Of a stretch of 64,000 nt of DNA, positions 33,754-46,500 are shown piece by piece (position 1 is the stretch's first letter; every line of letters begins with the position of its first letter). The stretch spans positions 4,731,001 through 4,795,000 of the forward strand of contig NC_084886.1 in assembly GCF_958979055.1 (NCBI RefSeq), written 5' to 3'. Source of the stretch: Alnus glutinosa. Lineage: Eukaryota; Streptophyta; Magnoliopsida; Fagales; Betulaceae. Position numbers and translations under genes: made by a program. The notes beneath the pieces are model-generated. The model had not been told where the DNA came from and ran no database searches. It saw only the letters and a program-made list of their open reading frames with translations.

Positions 33754-35412
33754 TAATTTCCAAGCTCTAACTTCCAAGACTAGTGCTAGTCCTTCTCTTT
33801 GCTGGGTATATATATATATATAATAATTGGATTTTATTTATAATTAAGGTAAAGGTTTATTATGTATGGGCTTGCTTGTTGGTATTGGAATTTTCATTAA
33901 ATAGAGTATTTTCTTTGTTTCTTAGCGAGCAAGATTACGAAATGAACGTAGAGGAATTGGAAAGTTGACAGGAAACTTCTAGGCTGCGCAATTCATACGT
34001 CCTAATTAACTATTACAAAAAGAAAATAGGAGCATGGATTGTGGTACGCGTGGAAGACTGTGGAGCTCGTGGGGTGTACGGAGGTTTCGTCTTTCTAGAA
34101 GCAGCCAGCAGGGGAGTGGGGATGTTGCCTGCTGGTCTTCGTGGGCACAGTGATGGGGGTGGGCCACCACTCACCAGTCGTGTTAGCGTTGACTGGTTCA
34201 AACTATGACCAAATCTTATCGTTTTTTAATTACTATTATTATTTTTTGTAATTGTATCGTTTCATTTTGATTTCTACGAAATTTCCTCTTTATTTCCCAA
34301 ACTAATACAGTTATCACTTATGGGAATTGTTGGTCCTATTCGTCAAAAAGAGAACACGGAATTTTTTATTTTTTGTTGAACAATCAAGAGAAAATAGATT
34401 TAAATGCACTTTATTGTCAAGAGTGCTGACTTCTTTACGACTTTATTTACTTCATAAAATTTTCGGGGTAAAAAACTCAGTTGTGTTTATTTATTTATTT
34501 TTTAATCCAACATCACTGTTAAAAAGAAGAAAATAAGTATATTTTAATTGAAGAAAGTTTTCATTTTTTAAAATTTGATTGGAGTAAATTTTTTTTTTTA
34601 ATTCAGTTTATTAAATTATTATGTGTCTAAAATGTATATAATTTTCATAAAAATTATTAAAAATATATATTTGATAATCACATATTCTGATAAAAATGTG
34701 CATGAGAATTAAACATGCATTTATGACACATTTCAGTTTAATAACTCCTCCCATCTATTTGGATAAAACATTTATCGTATCTAAGTAACGGTATTTAAGT
34801 ACGTAACAAGTAGCCTTTAAAGTAAGAATGGACTAAAAAAAAGAAGAAGAAGACTGATATCAATATATATATATATCATTGATTAGACCCTTTTAATCAT
34901 GGGGTGACGCGCTAATGTTTAACACCACTGAATGATTATCTCTTTAAGTTTAAGTGGACAGGAATAAATTAATATAATTATTTAATTTATATATATATTG
35001 ATCAATATATATCATTGATTAGACCCTTTTAATCATGGGGTGACGACGCTAATGTTTAACACCCCTGAATGATTATCTCCTAAGTTTTAGTGGGTAAGAA
35101 TAGATTAATATAATTATTTACTCTATATATATTCTATGTGAAAATTCAAACTCATTCTTAATAGGTGATACATAGCATGTGAAATATTTGATTAAAATGA
35201 TAAGTGAATTTTAAAATTAGGGTTCGAATTCATGACATTTAATTTTGATACCATGTTAAATAATCGATTATCCTAAAAATTTAAGTTGATAACAATAAAT
35301 TAATTTAATCATTTAATTAATATTATAAATATTAAACCCAAGAGAAAGCCCATAAAACATGAGTCTTCCCATTTTTCGATCTAGTATAGGTTACAATTTC
35401 GAGGATTCGAGC
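33754..35412. other. Intergenic region upstream of the DUF569 gene
   Basis: This is presumably the DUF569 promoter, followed by AT-rich sequence and the 136-bp tandem duplication at 34874-35130. There is no credible gene; a small Pro/Arg-rich minus-strand frame near 34013-34201 matches nothing known to me. Confidence 0.45.
34874..35130. repeat. Tandem duplication, about 136-bp unit
   Basis: Two head-to-tail copies contain ATCATTGATTAGACCCTTTT, AATCATGGGGTGACG and ATTAATATAATTATTTA, separated by an AT run. A third, more diverged piece may lie near 35250-35310. Confidence 0.8.
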
Positions 35413-36051
35413 ATGTTGGGAAATATTTCCACTAATTAATAAATGGGCATGGAAGCACAACTTTGCCCATTTATTACCCATAGCCCCAAAAAAGGCCATT
35501 AACTGGGCGCATCAACTGGGCCCCTCACTCGAGCCTATGTGTGGAGCCACCTGATCCATCGCATAACCTAACTAGGCCTAGCTAGAAACAACCCATAGAA
35601 AGCTATGAGAAGACCAATGCTTCGAGATATTCGAAACATGTCCCAAACACGTCTCGGCCTACATCCCATACAATCATGCCCTGGAACATGGGTGTGCACG
35701 ATTTGGACACAAGGAGATGCGCCCATCCGACATGTGGAAACCCACATTCCAGAAGATACGAAGACTCACGTTCTGAAAGTGGAGACCCACGATCAAAGAA
35801 CTAGTTCCCGCCAATTCCGAGGAAAACCAACTCTACCCTTCAATATAAATACAAACCTATCTTCAGGTATTCTCTTAGCTAAAATTATTATTATTGAGAC
35901 ATTTATATAGATCATTCAAAGAACTGACTTAACATTAAGGTAGGACTAGCTGGCACCTCCACCAAGTATTACGGAGCTTACTATTTTGCGAGAAAATATG
36001 TCAAAAACTTTATAAAAGCTTGTGCCGCTAGTCCGAAAAGTATTTTAACAC
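35413..36051. mobile_element. LTR-like remnant (probable Gypsy type)
   Basis: It begins TGTTGGGAAATA, the same start as the better-defined LTR at 36277, has a TATA-like AATATAAATACAAACC near 35842, and ends with a GGCACC-bearing tail typical of such LTRs. The right boundary is uncertain and no target duplication was identified. Treated as a fossil. Confidence 0.4.
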
Positions 36052-36276
36052 AGCAGCATCGAAAAGGGAAGGAATCTTTGGTCCAATAAAGTTGGAAGGA
36101 CGATTCACTCTTCATGAATTGAATAAGAAAGAGACAACTCACGGCAAGTGTTTCAAGTAGCTAGATGGGGCAAAATAAATTAAACACATAATTTAATTTG
36201 AAGGCATATATATTTGATTTTTTTTTTTTTTGTCCTATTATTTTCTCTTTTTTTTTTTTTTTTAAGGTATATGTTT

Positions 36277-37008
36277 TGTTGGGAAATAATCTCATCAAAA
36301 CCAGCCCATTGTTGAGGAATGATGGGTTGGTCAAGTCTACGTAGACTTATGAAGACTTCTTAATCATTTAAAGTTTATAAAGACACAATTATTATAAATG
36401 TATTTGACTCGGTACACACTTGCATCGGATAGAAGATATCCCAAGAATGCAATGAAGAATACTGGGTCAACCCATAAACAAATACATCTCAAAAGACCAT
36501 GACTGGTGAGTATATCACAAGTTGGTTATAGAGTAAGTGCATAACTGGGAGGTGACCAAGACAAAGGATATGTAGGATCTTTTATCCTGATATGCTAGGA
36601 GGGACTCATGAGGAGAATATGCCCTAAGATTTTTCAGGAAGGTTACGGCAAAATCTCAATTCTATATTCTCCGGGATTAGCTTTTATTTCCGGATACTCT
36701 TAGATAAGCTTTTTATCTAGGATTCTTCAATATAAGCTTTTATCCCACATGATTTGGGACAAGAGTTCCATGCGAATTCAAATAAGGAGCAATTCCATTT
36801 GAATCTCACTCAAAGGTCGAACAAGACTTCCTACTTATAAATAGGCTCATATCTCAGGTATGAAGAGAATTCGAAATTATTGTGCTTTGACTACTCCATA
36901 TGTATTGTCCAAATAAACTAACTTAAGCATCGAAGTGAGATCTCGCCGGCACACAAAAAGCACCAAAGAACGTACGTCACCAAATCAGAAAACTAAACTG
37001 TCCCAACA
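36277..37008. mobile_element. Solo LTR (probable Gypsy type)
   Basis: A 732-bp block starts TGTTGGGAAATAATC and ends CTGTCCCAACA, giving inverted TG/CA termini, with a promoter-like CTTATAAATAGGC near 36835. No primer-binding site or internal domain follows. The flanking 5-mers (TGTTT and TGTAT) are nearly identical, so this looks like an old solo LTR. Confidence 0.6.
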
Positions 37009-37043
37009 TGTATGATACTGTTTGAATACATTATTTGTATCCG

Positions 37044-37045
<2 letters not shown>

Positions 37046-37101
<56 letters not shown>
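37046..37101. repeat. (AT)n microsatellite
   Basis: A perfect AT run just right of the solo LTR. Confidence 0.95.
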
Positions 37102-37104
<3 letters not shown>

Positions 37105-37705
37105 GAATAGTCTAAAACAAAGGTTTTCACAAAACTAGTGATGTTCTCACTTACCTAACTTGAGTTATTGTATGCATCAGTATGCATTATGCAAGGGGCG
37201 AAACTACGTTGACCCTTTCAAGTTCTAACTGGTCCCATGAAAGTCATAAAAAAATCTATGCAAATTCTTTTAAAATTAAGTTTTTAAAAGAACATGTATT
37301 TTCTATTCTTTTTGCTTATTTCAAATGAGTCAAGCAAAAGAGAGAAAGAGAGAGCATTCTTGTAAGAAACAACAGAAGAAGCTTGGCCCACTCCAGTGTG
37401 AATATAATTAATGGTGGCAAATAGCATGGCCCGCGAGGTAACGAATCAGGTTGGTCTTCACTATTTTCACACTCGATCATTTGAAAATATGCAAATGACA
37501 ACATTTAATTATTCTTTTTCTTCTTGGTCGTGCGTTCATACACAGTATTCATATTCCCACCAATCCAGATTCTTAATTAGCATTAATTTCATTAAGTAAA
37601 TATGAACGAATCTTTATAGGCCTAACCACTTGAGCAGATGAACAGTGTTAAAACAAAAGAGTTCACAAGCAATTATGTGTCTTTGTTATTTAATTATTAT
37701 TTATT

Positions 37706-38001
37706 TGTTAGAGTCAATATTTAAGTAGGGAATAAATAGATAGTATGTTATCCTTAAATACTTGAATATTATCTTTATTAATAGTTGTTAGTGATAAGAT
37801 AGTCATATGATACATATCTACGAGAGTAGTTTATATTTATCGCATTTTTTTGTAACTCTATATAAATTTATTGGGCTAATGAATAAAGGAAGCAAATATT
37901 ATTAATATTCAGCTCTTGAATTGATTTGGGAGGCATTAGGATTTTCCGAACTATATACCCTTACTTATTCGGTACGTGTTTGAGTAATTAGGCACGTAAC
38001 A
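37706..38001. mobile_element. Putative Copia-type solo LTR
   Basis: It starts TGTTAGAGTCAATATTTAAG and ends CACGTAACA, with CTATATAAATTTATTG and AATAAA motifs in the order expected for an LTR promoter and poly(A) site. The flanks show no clear duplication, so the boundaries are tentative. Treated as a fossil. Confidence 0.4.
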
Positions 38002-38349
38002 AACGAGTAATTCAAAATTTATTTGGGCAGATGTGCCTTATATTAGTTCTATTGCATTTGTTGTCCAAATCTCTATTCCAATACACATATATATACACTT
38101 TTGGGTCTGTATATGCAAGAATTTTTCTCTCTAATTTTATGAACTAGGGCTGGTCATGGACAAGACTTATGGGCCTTCAAATAGGTCTGCTATCAATCTG
38201 GGCCTGGCAGGAGCCCTTACTGTAGGCTTGAGTCAAGATCAAAGCAAGCACCTGTCCAGTACAGGTTTTGGCGGCTAATACTAACCTAATTGATTTAATT
38301 CGTTGTTTAGGCATCGATTATATATATATATATAAAAAGAATGACCTTT

Positions 38350-39324
38350 GTATATAATTTAGTAATTAGTCATCGAAGGGCATGATTCTCTCTTACTCTC
38401 TCTCTCGACTCTCGCTCTCTCTGTCTGCAAAACAAAAGGATCAGTATGTTGATCGCCGGGAAGAGGGGCTTCTAAGCCTCCCTTCCCCGGTAGAATTTTT
38501 TGCTCCCTCCATGGTATGTATCATGGGGATGGTAGTCTTTCTCCCAGTCATTTAGGCTGTGGAGTTTTGTTCTCCGAGTCCTCTGGGCTCTGAAGTTTGT
38601 GTTATTTATGTTTGTTTTCTTTTCTGTTCTTCTCGTTCTCTGGCAGGAGGTCCTTCCCAAGGCGTCCGGCGGGGTGTTCTTGTTTTTGTTTTGTCTCGCC
38701 GGTGGAGTGTATTTGTGCCTAAATTGTTTCAACTTTTGATGCTAAATCTATGTTTTTCCATCGGCTTTCTAGAGAAACGCGCCGCTCAGATAGGTTCATC
38801 GGCGTCTTCTTGCTTCGCCGCTATTTGTTCCGGCTGTCAGGATCATCGGTGATAGGCTCGTGATTGTCACGCGCCAGTGAAGTTTTCTCTTCAACCGGCG
38901 CGTGGAGGTCTCGTTCCGGCGTTTTTTTGCCGTGCAAAGGCGGCGGTCGGGTACTGGGTGGCTGATCTGATAGCTGGCGGTTTCGGGGGAGGCGCGTGTT
39001 GTACACGCGCCGATCTCCCGTGAAGACAGTGTTCCCCTCTGACGTTTTTTGGATTGTATTTTCTGCTAGATGTGTTTGTGTATTCTCTTGTTTCTAGGTA
39101 CAGTTGCTTATGTGTGGCTCAAGTTTTACTAGAATTTTCTTTGTTAGGGGGCTGATTGTAATTTTAGTGAAAATTGAGATTCTATATATGTAATTGTTTT
39201 TTTAAGTCAGATCCTTCTGACTTAAGAGTGTGTGGGGGGTATGTCCCTCATTACTCATGATGTAGCCTTTGGGCATCTAGAAGTTAAATAGCACATGCTA
39301 TTTGTTAAAAAAAAAAAAAAAAAA
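38350..39324 (+). mobile_element. Poly(A)-tailed retroposed sequence, possibly non-LTR
   Basis: A CT-rich start, a GC-richer body unlike its surroundings, and an end in a long A run (39307-39324) suggest a retroposed insertion on the plus strand, possibly a LINE 5' UTR joined to a 3' UTR. No reverse transcriptase is encoded and I found no flanking duplication. Confidence 0.35.
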
Positions 39325-40773
39325 GATACTTTTTTTTTTTTTTGAATTTTTCTATTTAAAAAAATCAATGCGCACAATTTTAATAATTTCTTAATTAACC
39401 TTTTTTCTTTATTTGAGTTTAGATTAACGATGGTAGTTTTAATTTGTAAACTTAATAGTTTTTATTAAAAATAATGTATAAAGTGATGTCTCTCTTGAAA
39501 TAATTTTTAAAAAAGACCAACATCAACAGTATAGAATAGTGAATGCATTGATACATCACACAATTTGCAGTGCTATAAAACAAATTTCCGTTGCCTCTGA
39601 ATTTTTTAAACACTGGTTACTCAACTTATATTAAAGATTTAAAAAAATAAAAATAAAAATATCCATTTATTTTCTTTACTCTTTTCATCCGCAATTCCCC
39701 CTAAATCACAAGCAAGCTGTTAAAAAAAAAAGAAAAACTAAAACTATGGGTCGTCAAACTACCCTTAAATTTGCCTTAGGGATGGTCGTCTCGAATGATC
39801 AATTTTGGATTGGCCAAACCACTCATACGTGTTTTGAGATTGGTTTCGGGCACTTCCTTTAGCAGAATAGGAGGTGGCCTAACTATTTTATTAGCCGAAT
39901 TTGGGAGTAGTCGAAACCATCTCAAGGTCACTTCCTTTAGCAGAATAAGGTTGTTGAACCTCTAGAAAGGCTTAATTAAGAGTGGTTCGGCCACCCTAGA
40001 CGTCAATTTAGGGGCAACCACCCCCCATTTTAGTTTTAGTGTTTTTTTTTTGTTTGTTTTAAAAAAAAAAGAATAATTTTCTCTTTGATATTTCTTATAT
40101 TTTTAATCAAAAGAAATACATATTACCTTTTGATTGAGTGTAACATGACAGACAACATCATTAGAAAATTAACAGAGAATAGATAAAATTATCTATTTGT
40201 TAACAATTAAAATATAAGAGAGTAAGTGACAAAATTTAAATAGAGTGATTTGATCAAAAGTCACAAATCAACCCCAATGGAGATTTATTTAATTTTTATT
40301 TTTATTATTTTTTTTTTTTTTGTCTTTAAAAAAGTACTCAAGGTAGAAATTTAAAAATTAACAATCACTGAAACGAGGACCTCCAAGGTCAGGATTCAGT
40401 CACCTACCCTCCCCCAAAAGAATGAAAGTGAGTTGAATTCCGAAATTTAAAAGGCATTATTAAAATGCACGCTCCGAGGAAAAAAGGCATTTATGAAAAA
40501 AAAATTGATTGGCCAACTCTTTTGTTGTGTTTTTGTCTTCACTCCACCTCACTTCACGTGACGCTCAGCTCCCTTCACTCTCCACGAGACCATTTTCCCT
40601 CTTTGGCTGTCCCACTCACTCACTCTGCCGCAGCCACTCCAAGAACCTAGCCTTCGCAAATCTCAAGTCTGTGGCTGTGGGCTGTGGCTGTGGCTCAGAT
40701 TCAGATCTCTCCCAGTCCCCACCCCATTGATGACTTCTACAACCACACTCCCTCATAACACTCATCCTCCTCC
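39325..40773. other. AT-rich intergenic region and receptor-kinase promoter
   Basis: It contains TGGTCGGCCACC-like repeated words at about 39740-40030, related to the core of other foldback elements here, then AT-rich DNA and a CT-rich leader close to the kinase ATG. I see no gene. Confidence 0.45.
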
Positions 40774-42699
40774 ATGCCTCCACCGCCGCATTCCACCACA
40801 CTCGCCTTCTTCGTTCTGATACTGTACCCGCTGTTTACAGCTTCAGCAGCAGCCGTTCAGAGATGCTCTTCAGAGCCAGAGACCTTCAGATCTCCATGCC
40901 CACCGTTCACTTCTACGCCTTCCTTCCCCTTCTCATCCTCACCCGGCTGCGGCCACCCTTCCTTTCAAATCAAATGCTCTACTCCGCACTCTATCATCTC
41001 CATCAACGACCTCTCTTTCTCTCTCGTCCGCTTCGACCCCAACTCCTCCACTCTCACCCTCTCCCCGCATCCGTTTAACACAACCGCAACAACTGGCAAC
41101 TGTTCCTCCCCTCAATTCGCCTCCATTCCTAGTCGATCTATCAACCTCTCAGGCTCAGCGTTCCGAGTCTCCGACGCTTCTTGTTCTCGCCTCTCTATTC
41201 TCCGACCCTGTTCCCCGCCGACTCTCCCAAACTGCAGCCATTGCGCTTGGGAATGCAAGCTCATCAAGAACCCAGTTCAGCTGCTCCATGGCTGTGGTGG
41301 CTCCACGCAGCATAACATCTCAGAGCAGGGCTGCCAACGCGACGTTTTGGGGTTCCTCGACAACTTTCTGATCAGTTTCGGTTTTCAAGTTGAGTGGGAC
41401 GAAGCTCAAGACGCTTACTTTTCGAGCTGCAAAGCTTGCAAGGCTAAGAATGGAGTCTGTGGCTTCAATTCCTCCGACCCAAAAAAGCAATTCATATGCT
41501 TTCACTCCCAGACCCGCTACTTCCCTCCATGGATTCATTTAGGCAGCCCAAAACGACTTGGCATTTTGTGCTTAGCATTGGCGTTGACGTGTTTTCTCCT
41601 GGTTGCTGCAGTGATTCTCCGGTCTAGGCAGTTGAAACCGTCAGCTATAGAGGAAGACCCAAACACTCTTTTCCTCCACCGCCATCGCTCGGCTAGTCTC
41701 CTCCCACCAGTCTTCACCTACGAAGAGCTCGAGTTGTCCACCAACCGATTTGATCAGAAGCGCAAAATTGGCGATGGTGGGTTCGGGTCAGTGTACCTGG
41801 GTCAGCTCTACGACGGCCGAATCGTCGCCATCAAGTACCTCCACAAGCACCACCGCCACGCTGCCGCCGGCGGAGCCTTCTCCACCAAGTCCTTTTGCAA
41901 CGAAATCTTGATCCTGTCCTCCATTGATCACCCAAATCTCGTGAAGCTCCACGGCTACTGCAGCGACCCGAGAGGGCTTCTTTTGGTTTACGACTACGTC
42001 CCTAATGGTACACTCGCGGACCACCTTCACGGCCCAAAGAGCTTGCACGGGAAAGGGTCTTTGACTTGGCAAGTGAGACTCGACATAGCTCTCCAAACCG
42101 CGATGGCTATGGAGTACTTGCACTTCTCTGTTGTCCCGCCGATAGTTCACAGAGACATCACTTCGTCCAATATTTTCGTGGAAAAAGATATGAGAATCAA
42201 AGTCGGGGACTTTGGGTTGTCCCGGCTGCTCGTTTTCTCCGAAACGTCGTCGTCTAACTCTTCTTCATCTGGGTGTGTCTGGACCGGGCCTCAGGGCACA
42301 CCCGGGTACTTGGACCCGGACTATCACCGGTCGTTCCGGTTGACGGAGAAGAGCGACGTGTACAGCTTGGGGGTGGTGTTGTTGGAGCTGATAACTGGGT
42401 CGAAGGCAGTGGATCAGAGTCGGGACAAGAGAGAGATGGCCCTGGCTGATCTGGTGGTTTCCAAGATCCACATGGGCCTGCTCCACCAGGTGCTCGACCC
42501 GGTCCTGGCGCTCGATGCAGAGGCCATGGACGGCGTTCTTGCGGTGGCCGAGATGGCGTTTCGGTGCGTGGCGGCCGACAAGGACGACCGTCCCGATGCC
42601 AGGGAGGTAGTCGAGGATCTCAAGGGGATTCGGAGCCGTACACGTGGGGTCATCCGAGCGTCGAACTCGAATGCCGGTGATGACGTGTCAAAGGCTTGA
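40774..42699 (+). CDS. LRK10L/WAK-like receptor-like serine/threonine kinase
   Basis: An intronless frame of 641 residues. A signal peptide spans about residues 1-27. The Cys-rich extracellular part, about 30-245, matches the GUB_WAK_bind/WAK-association layout (CSTPHSIISINDL; CKACKAKNGVCGFN at 219-232). A transmembrane helix spans about 261-283. The cytoplasmic kinase domain, about 328-620, has GDGGFG (333-338), VAIK (Lys354), Glu377, HRD (459-461), DFG (479-481) and GTPGYLDPDY. It therefore looks catalytically competent and is probably a plasma-membrane sensor of cell-wall material or defence cues, as inferred for the family. The catalytic loop reads HRDITSSN, with Thr in place of the usual Lys. 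Most LRK10L genes that I recall have introns, so the single exon is noteworthy. Confidence 0.87.
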   Translation: MPPPPHSTTLAFFVLILYPLFTASAAAVQRCSSEPETFRSPCPPFTSTPSFPFSSSPGCGHPSFQIKCSTPHSIISINDLSFSLVRFDPNSSTLTLSPHPFNTTATTGNCSSPQFASIPSRSINLSGSAFRVSDASCSRLSILRPCSPPTLPNCSHCAWECKLIKNPVQLLHGCGGSTQHNISEQGCQRDVLGFLDNFLISFGFQVEWDEAQDAYFSSCKACKAKNGVCGFNSSDPKKQFICFHSQTRYFPPWIHLGSPKRLGILCLALALTCFLLVAAVILRSRQLKPSAIEEDPNTLFLHRHRSASLLPPVFTYEELELSTNRFDQKRKIGDGGFGSVYLGQLYDGRIVAIKYLHKHHRHAAAGGAFSTKSFCNEILILSSIDHPNLVKLHGYCSDPRGLLLVYDYVPNGTLADHLHGPKSLHGKGSLTWQVRLDIALQTAMAMEYLHFSVVPPIVHRDITSSNIFVEKDMRIKVGDFGLSRLLVFSETSSSNSSSSGCVWTGPQGTPGYLDPDYHRSFRLTEKSDVYSLGVVLLELITGSKAVDQSRDKREMALADLVVSKIHMGLLHQVLDPVLALDAEAMDGVLAVAEMAFRCVAADKDDRPDAREVVEDLKGIRSRTRGVIRASNSNAGDDVSKA

Positions 42700-43532
42700 G
42701 GGTTGATTTGATATGATGTGACAGTGGGCGACGTGGGGTTCAGTTGCACATGTGTGGGTTTGACTGCATAGGATTACTTTTGTCAGAGGCCTTTCTTTTC
42801 TTTTATGGAAGGTTTGTTTGTTTGTTTGTATTTTTTTTTTTTTTTCTTCAAAAAAAAGAATGTGAATAGATGTGTCGGCTTCTCAGTCTCTCCTCTAACT
42901 TCTCCTCTTTTGCTTTACCTCTAATCTCCACAGCTTCTATTTTCATTTTCAATTTCGTCGTGAAGAAAAAAACGTGAATAGAGAGAGAGAGAGCTTCCTA
43001 GTAGTTGCTCATCAGAACTACTTTATTGACTTTAACCTATGGTTCAGTCATGTGCAAAATGTGTGTCGGTTATAGTTACATTTGTTCTTAGTATTAACAT
43101 AAGCTTTTTGACTTCAAGGATGTTAAACATCAGTGAACTATTTATAACCCTTCTAGAAGAATAGACGTGTTCATCTCCCAACCAACGTTTTTTTGATTAT
43201 GATCAACATTTAAGCAACTCGAATAGCTTATTAAGGTAAAAAAGAAGATGAATAGGGGAGATCACTTTGTAGGGCACTTGACTTTCCTTTCTCCTCTTTT
43301 CTACACAAGCAGCTAAAAAAAGGGTTGGAGGAAAATGAAACGAGTTTAGAGTGTGCTTACAATACGTAATTATTCAGGTCACACTTGCGTAAAGCATGGA
43401 GCAAAGTGTACCCTTTGCCGCCATATTTACATAGAAGAAAACACAATGAGTACCACTGATAATAGCTTGCAAGGCATCACAGGATATCTTGGAAATGCTA
43501 AAACCCTGATTGTGACTTGTGACCATACCATG
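42700..43532. other. Convergent intergenic region between kinase and TTC38 genes
   Basis: It contains the 3' UTRs of both genes, with a poly-T run near 42830-42846 and short GA-rich words. There is no other gene signal. Confidence 0.5.
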
Positions 43533-46500
43533 CTATTTGAAATATGCAGTCTCCAAAGCCCTGGCCTTCTCCCCTGCAGTTGCAGCAGCTTCTTTTCTTC
43601 CTGTAAGGTTATAGCCTCTCTCCTGAAGCAAAGATGGGAAAATTTATACAAACTCATGCCAATGGCAAAACTTCTTAAAGCTCTGATTAAAGGCGGAGCT
43701 ATACCAGAAGGCGCCACAAGAAAGGAACTCCTTCCCGCTTCTTGATCCGCTTCTCGATTACGTCAATTGCTAGAATGATAAAAATATTAGTTATGTCTAT
43801 GACAAAACCAAAACCAAAACCACAGTGAAGTTTAATGGCTAGAAAGCAACTGATGTCTTACCCTTCACAGCTTGTCCAGTATTCAGCAACATACTGTACC
43901 AGACTTCGTTGAATACATCAAGTTGTTCATCAGACGCCCCGATCATCTAATGTAAAGGGTACAATTCATATTTAAAAAAAATCCAATATGTGAAGAAAAG
44001 AAAAAAGGAAAAAAAAAAAAAAAACAGGGATTTTGGAGCACACTCCGACAGAGATTAGTACTAGATGATCATACCTTGCACTTACTGGCATCAAACTCTG
44101 GACCAAGCAATTCCAATGCCTTTTTGTCATTTCCACTACCGTACTCATACAGGGCTTCCGCAAGCTGAGAAACAGCAAATATGAAACGCGATTAAAATTT
44201 AAATACAAGTTCCAATTCAGAAATATTATAGAGAAGTGCACATAATAGAATATGATAGTCATTTATATGGCAACGGAAGCAGCCATCAGAACAAACCAGC
44301 ATTCCTCTCTGCATCAGTTGTTGCTTCTTCTTGTTCATCACAGAAAATCTACAAGATAACAGAATTTCAATAAACTCATTGCTGGATTGCATTTAAAAAG
44401 ATGTTCATGAGAGGGGAGAAGATCCTTCGAACCTGGATTTCAAGCCTTTTAGTAAATCTTCAGCTTTAGACAGGTCTCCAGTGCTAGCCAAGGCCCATAC
44501 TATCAAGGAATCCAGGTGCCACTCTATATACCAGTTTGCCTGAACATTTTGGTGCGCACATTCAGATATTGCAGAATAATTAAATTATGCTCATAACGAT
44601 ATCTACCATGGCACGTACAGATCCCATTTTGAGGACAACTATCAAGCAAACATGAAACACGCTACCCTAGCAAATTTACATCTGATATGTGTTTCAATTT
44701 AAGTTAATATAAACCTTGTGTACATTATAGTTCTGGTAATCTTCAAGTGATATATTATATATTAGTCCTTTCACAAAACTGTGTGTTATCTATGTGAAGA
44801 GATGGTACATCAAATTTCATATTCTTTGGTCCATATAACAAGGGGCAATTTTATAACAAGATGAACTGCAATGCAGGTTGGGGACTTCAACAACATGAAA
44901 GAAACTTATTAGTCACCAAGTCTGATAAAGAAAAGAATTGTTCTGTTACACTTTACCAACTATAACTGGAATGGAGAAATTAAGCACTATAATCAACAAA
45001 AGCCGTAGAAGTTGAGAAATCATTCAGACTTTAATCTCTACACTAACTTTTTTGTTTGAGACTTCCATCTCATTTTGATGTTGTGGCATAATGTTTGCAT
45101 ATTACACACTGTTGTTCTAGAAATGCCAACAGACACAAGATAAGATTATGATCTACTTTGAAAATTACCACACATGACACAAATGCATGATTCATTTTTC
45201 AGTTCCTGTTAAGGGGCTGTTTTGGAAGCCGATAATTGGCCAGCCTGTTACAATCCAGAATAATTATCTTTGTTTTAGATTCCATTAAGGGGATATCTGC
45301 ACAGCCTTTTACAATCTAAATATGAAAGATTATGTTCCATAAACATGCGGTGCCTTAAAAAAACCCATAGAATCTTTTCTGATAGCTGAATATAAAATAG
45401 GTATAAATATAGTTAAACATGTTAAGAATCAATTGCCTAGCCTATCCACTAGTATTATATAACTCCAAAGCTCCTTAATTATATAGTTAGATGTACAATT
45501 TTATTGCAAGGGTGATATATTGTAGCTCACTTGATCTGTCACGCAACCAGCTAAGATCTTGAGACGGTCCTCAAAGGCATCAATTTCAGCCCGTACATAC
45601 AGCCGCAGTAATAAACCGAGCGCATTTAAGTACACCTAAATGCTGAAGAAGTTAGGACTTAGGACTCATAACATTTGTAAAAAAAGAAAAAAGGAGAAAA
45701 TGTGTTTAGTTGAAGTTACATGAAACAATATACCTCCGGACACACAGCATCACTCTTTTTCAACTCCTTCCAAATACAATGGTCATATACTTCTAAGACT
45801 CTTTGAATTGGAGAATTACCTTCCAAGTAACAAAGAGCTACATGCCACCAATTATGTGTCAGCCTGGAGATTTTAGCTTTTTAGGAATCAAAAAAAGCAA
45901 GAAAGATATTACAATTCATGGCTAAGTATTAATTAGAAGAATTAATATGCATACATAAAAGAAGAACAAGAACTCCAAGAAGATGAGCATCCTTCCATGA
46001 ACTCTACTGCTTCTTTAAAGCGGCACTCATACTGTAGAACATGGCACAACTGCATAACAAATTTGATGTTAATGGAAACCATAAGGGGCTGGTAATTAAT
46101 TAAATCCTTCTCACTGCAACAATTTGCTGACTGTAAATACGAACTACCAATCTACCAATTTTGAATTATACTTTGGTCGGTTCCATAATCAAAACTTGGA
46201 ACCACGCAACAATTTCTATCTTTTTCCCAATTTATCATAACTTTTCTATTATCAGGAATTGCAAAGCATAAGTGCCAAAATTAGAGAGCTTTGGTACGAG
46301 TATAGAACCACAATCCTTGTATATAAAAACTAAGAAGCTGCATGTTCTATTATTATATATTGAATAATGGGAGAACCGACAATTAGATTGAAGTAAAAAG
46401 CTTGAGTAAACAATATGTTTAAGCAAAAACAGTAGTCAGGAGGTAAAAGTCTTTTAAATCAACCTAAAGGAAGAAAACTCACAGCATGTTGTGCCCAATA

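Noticed and set aside
34013-34201. Pro/Arg-rich 62-codon minus-strand frame
   Set aside because: It is short and compositionally biased, with no homology that I recognise and no splice context.
35215-35235. GGTTCGAATT resembling a tRNA B-box
   Set aside because: No A-box, acceptor stem or cloverleaf can be formed around it; it lies in repeat-like AT-rich DNA.
38559-38852. 97-codon plus-strand frame in the poly(A)-tailed segment
   Set aside because: No known domain; it is more likely untranslated sequence of a retroposed element.
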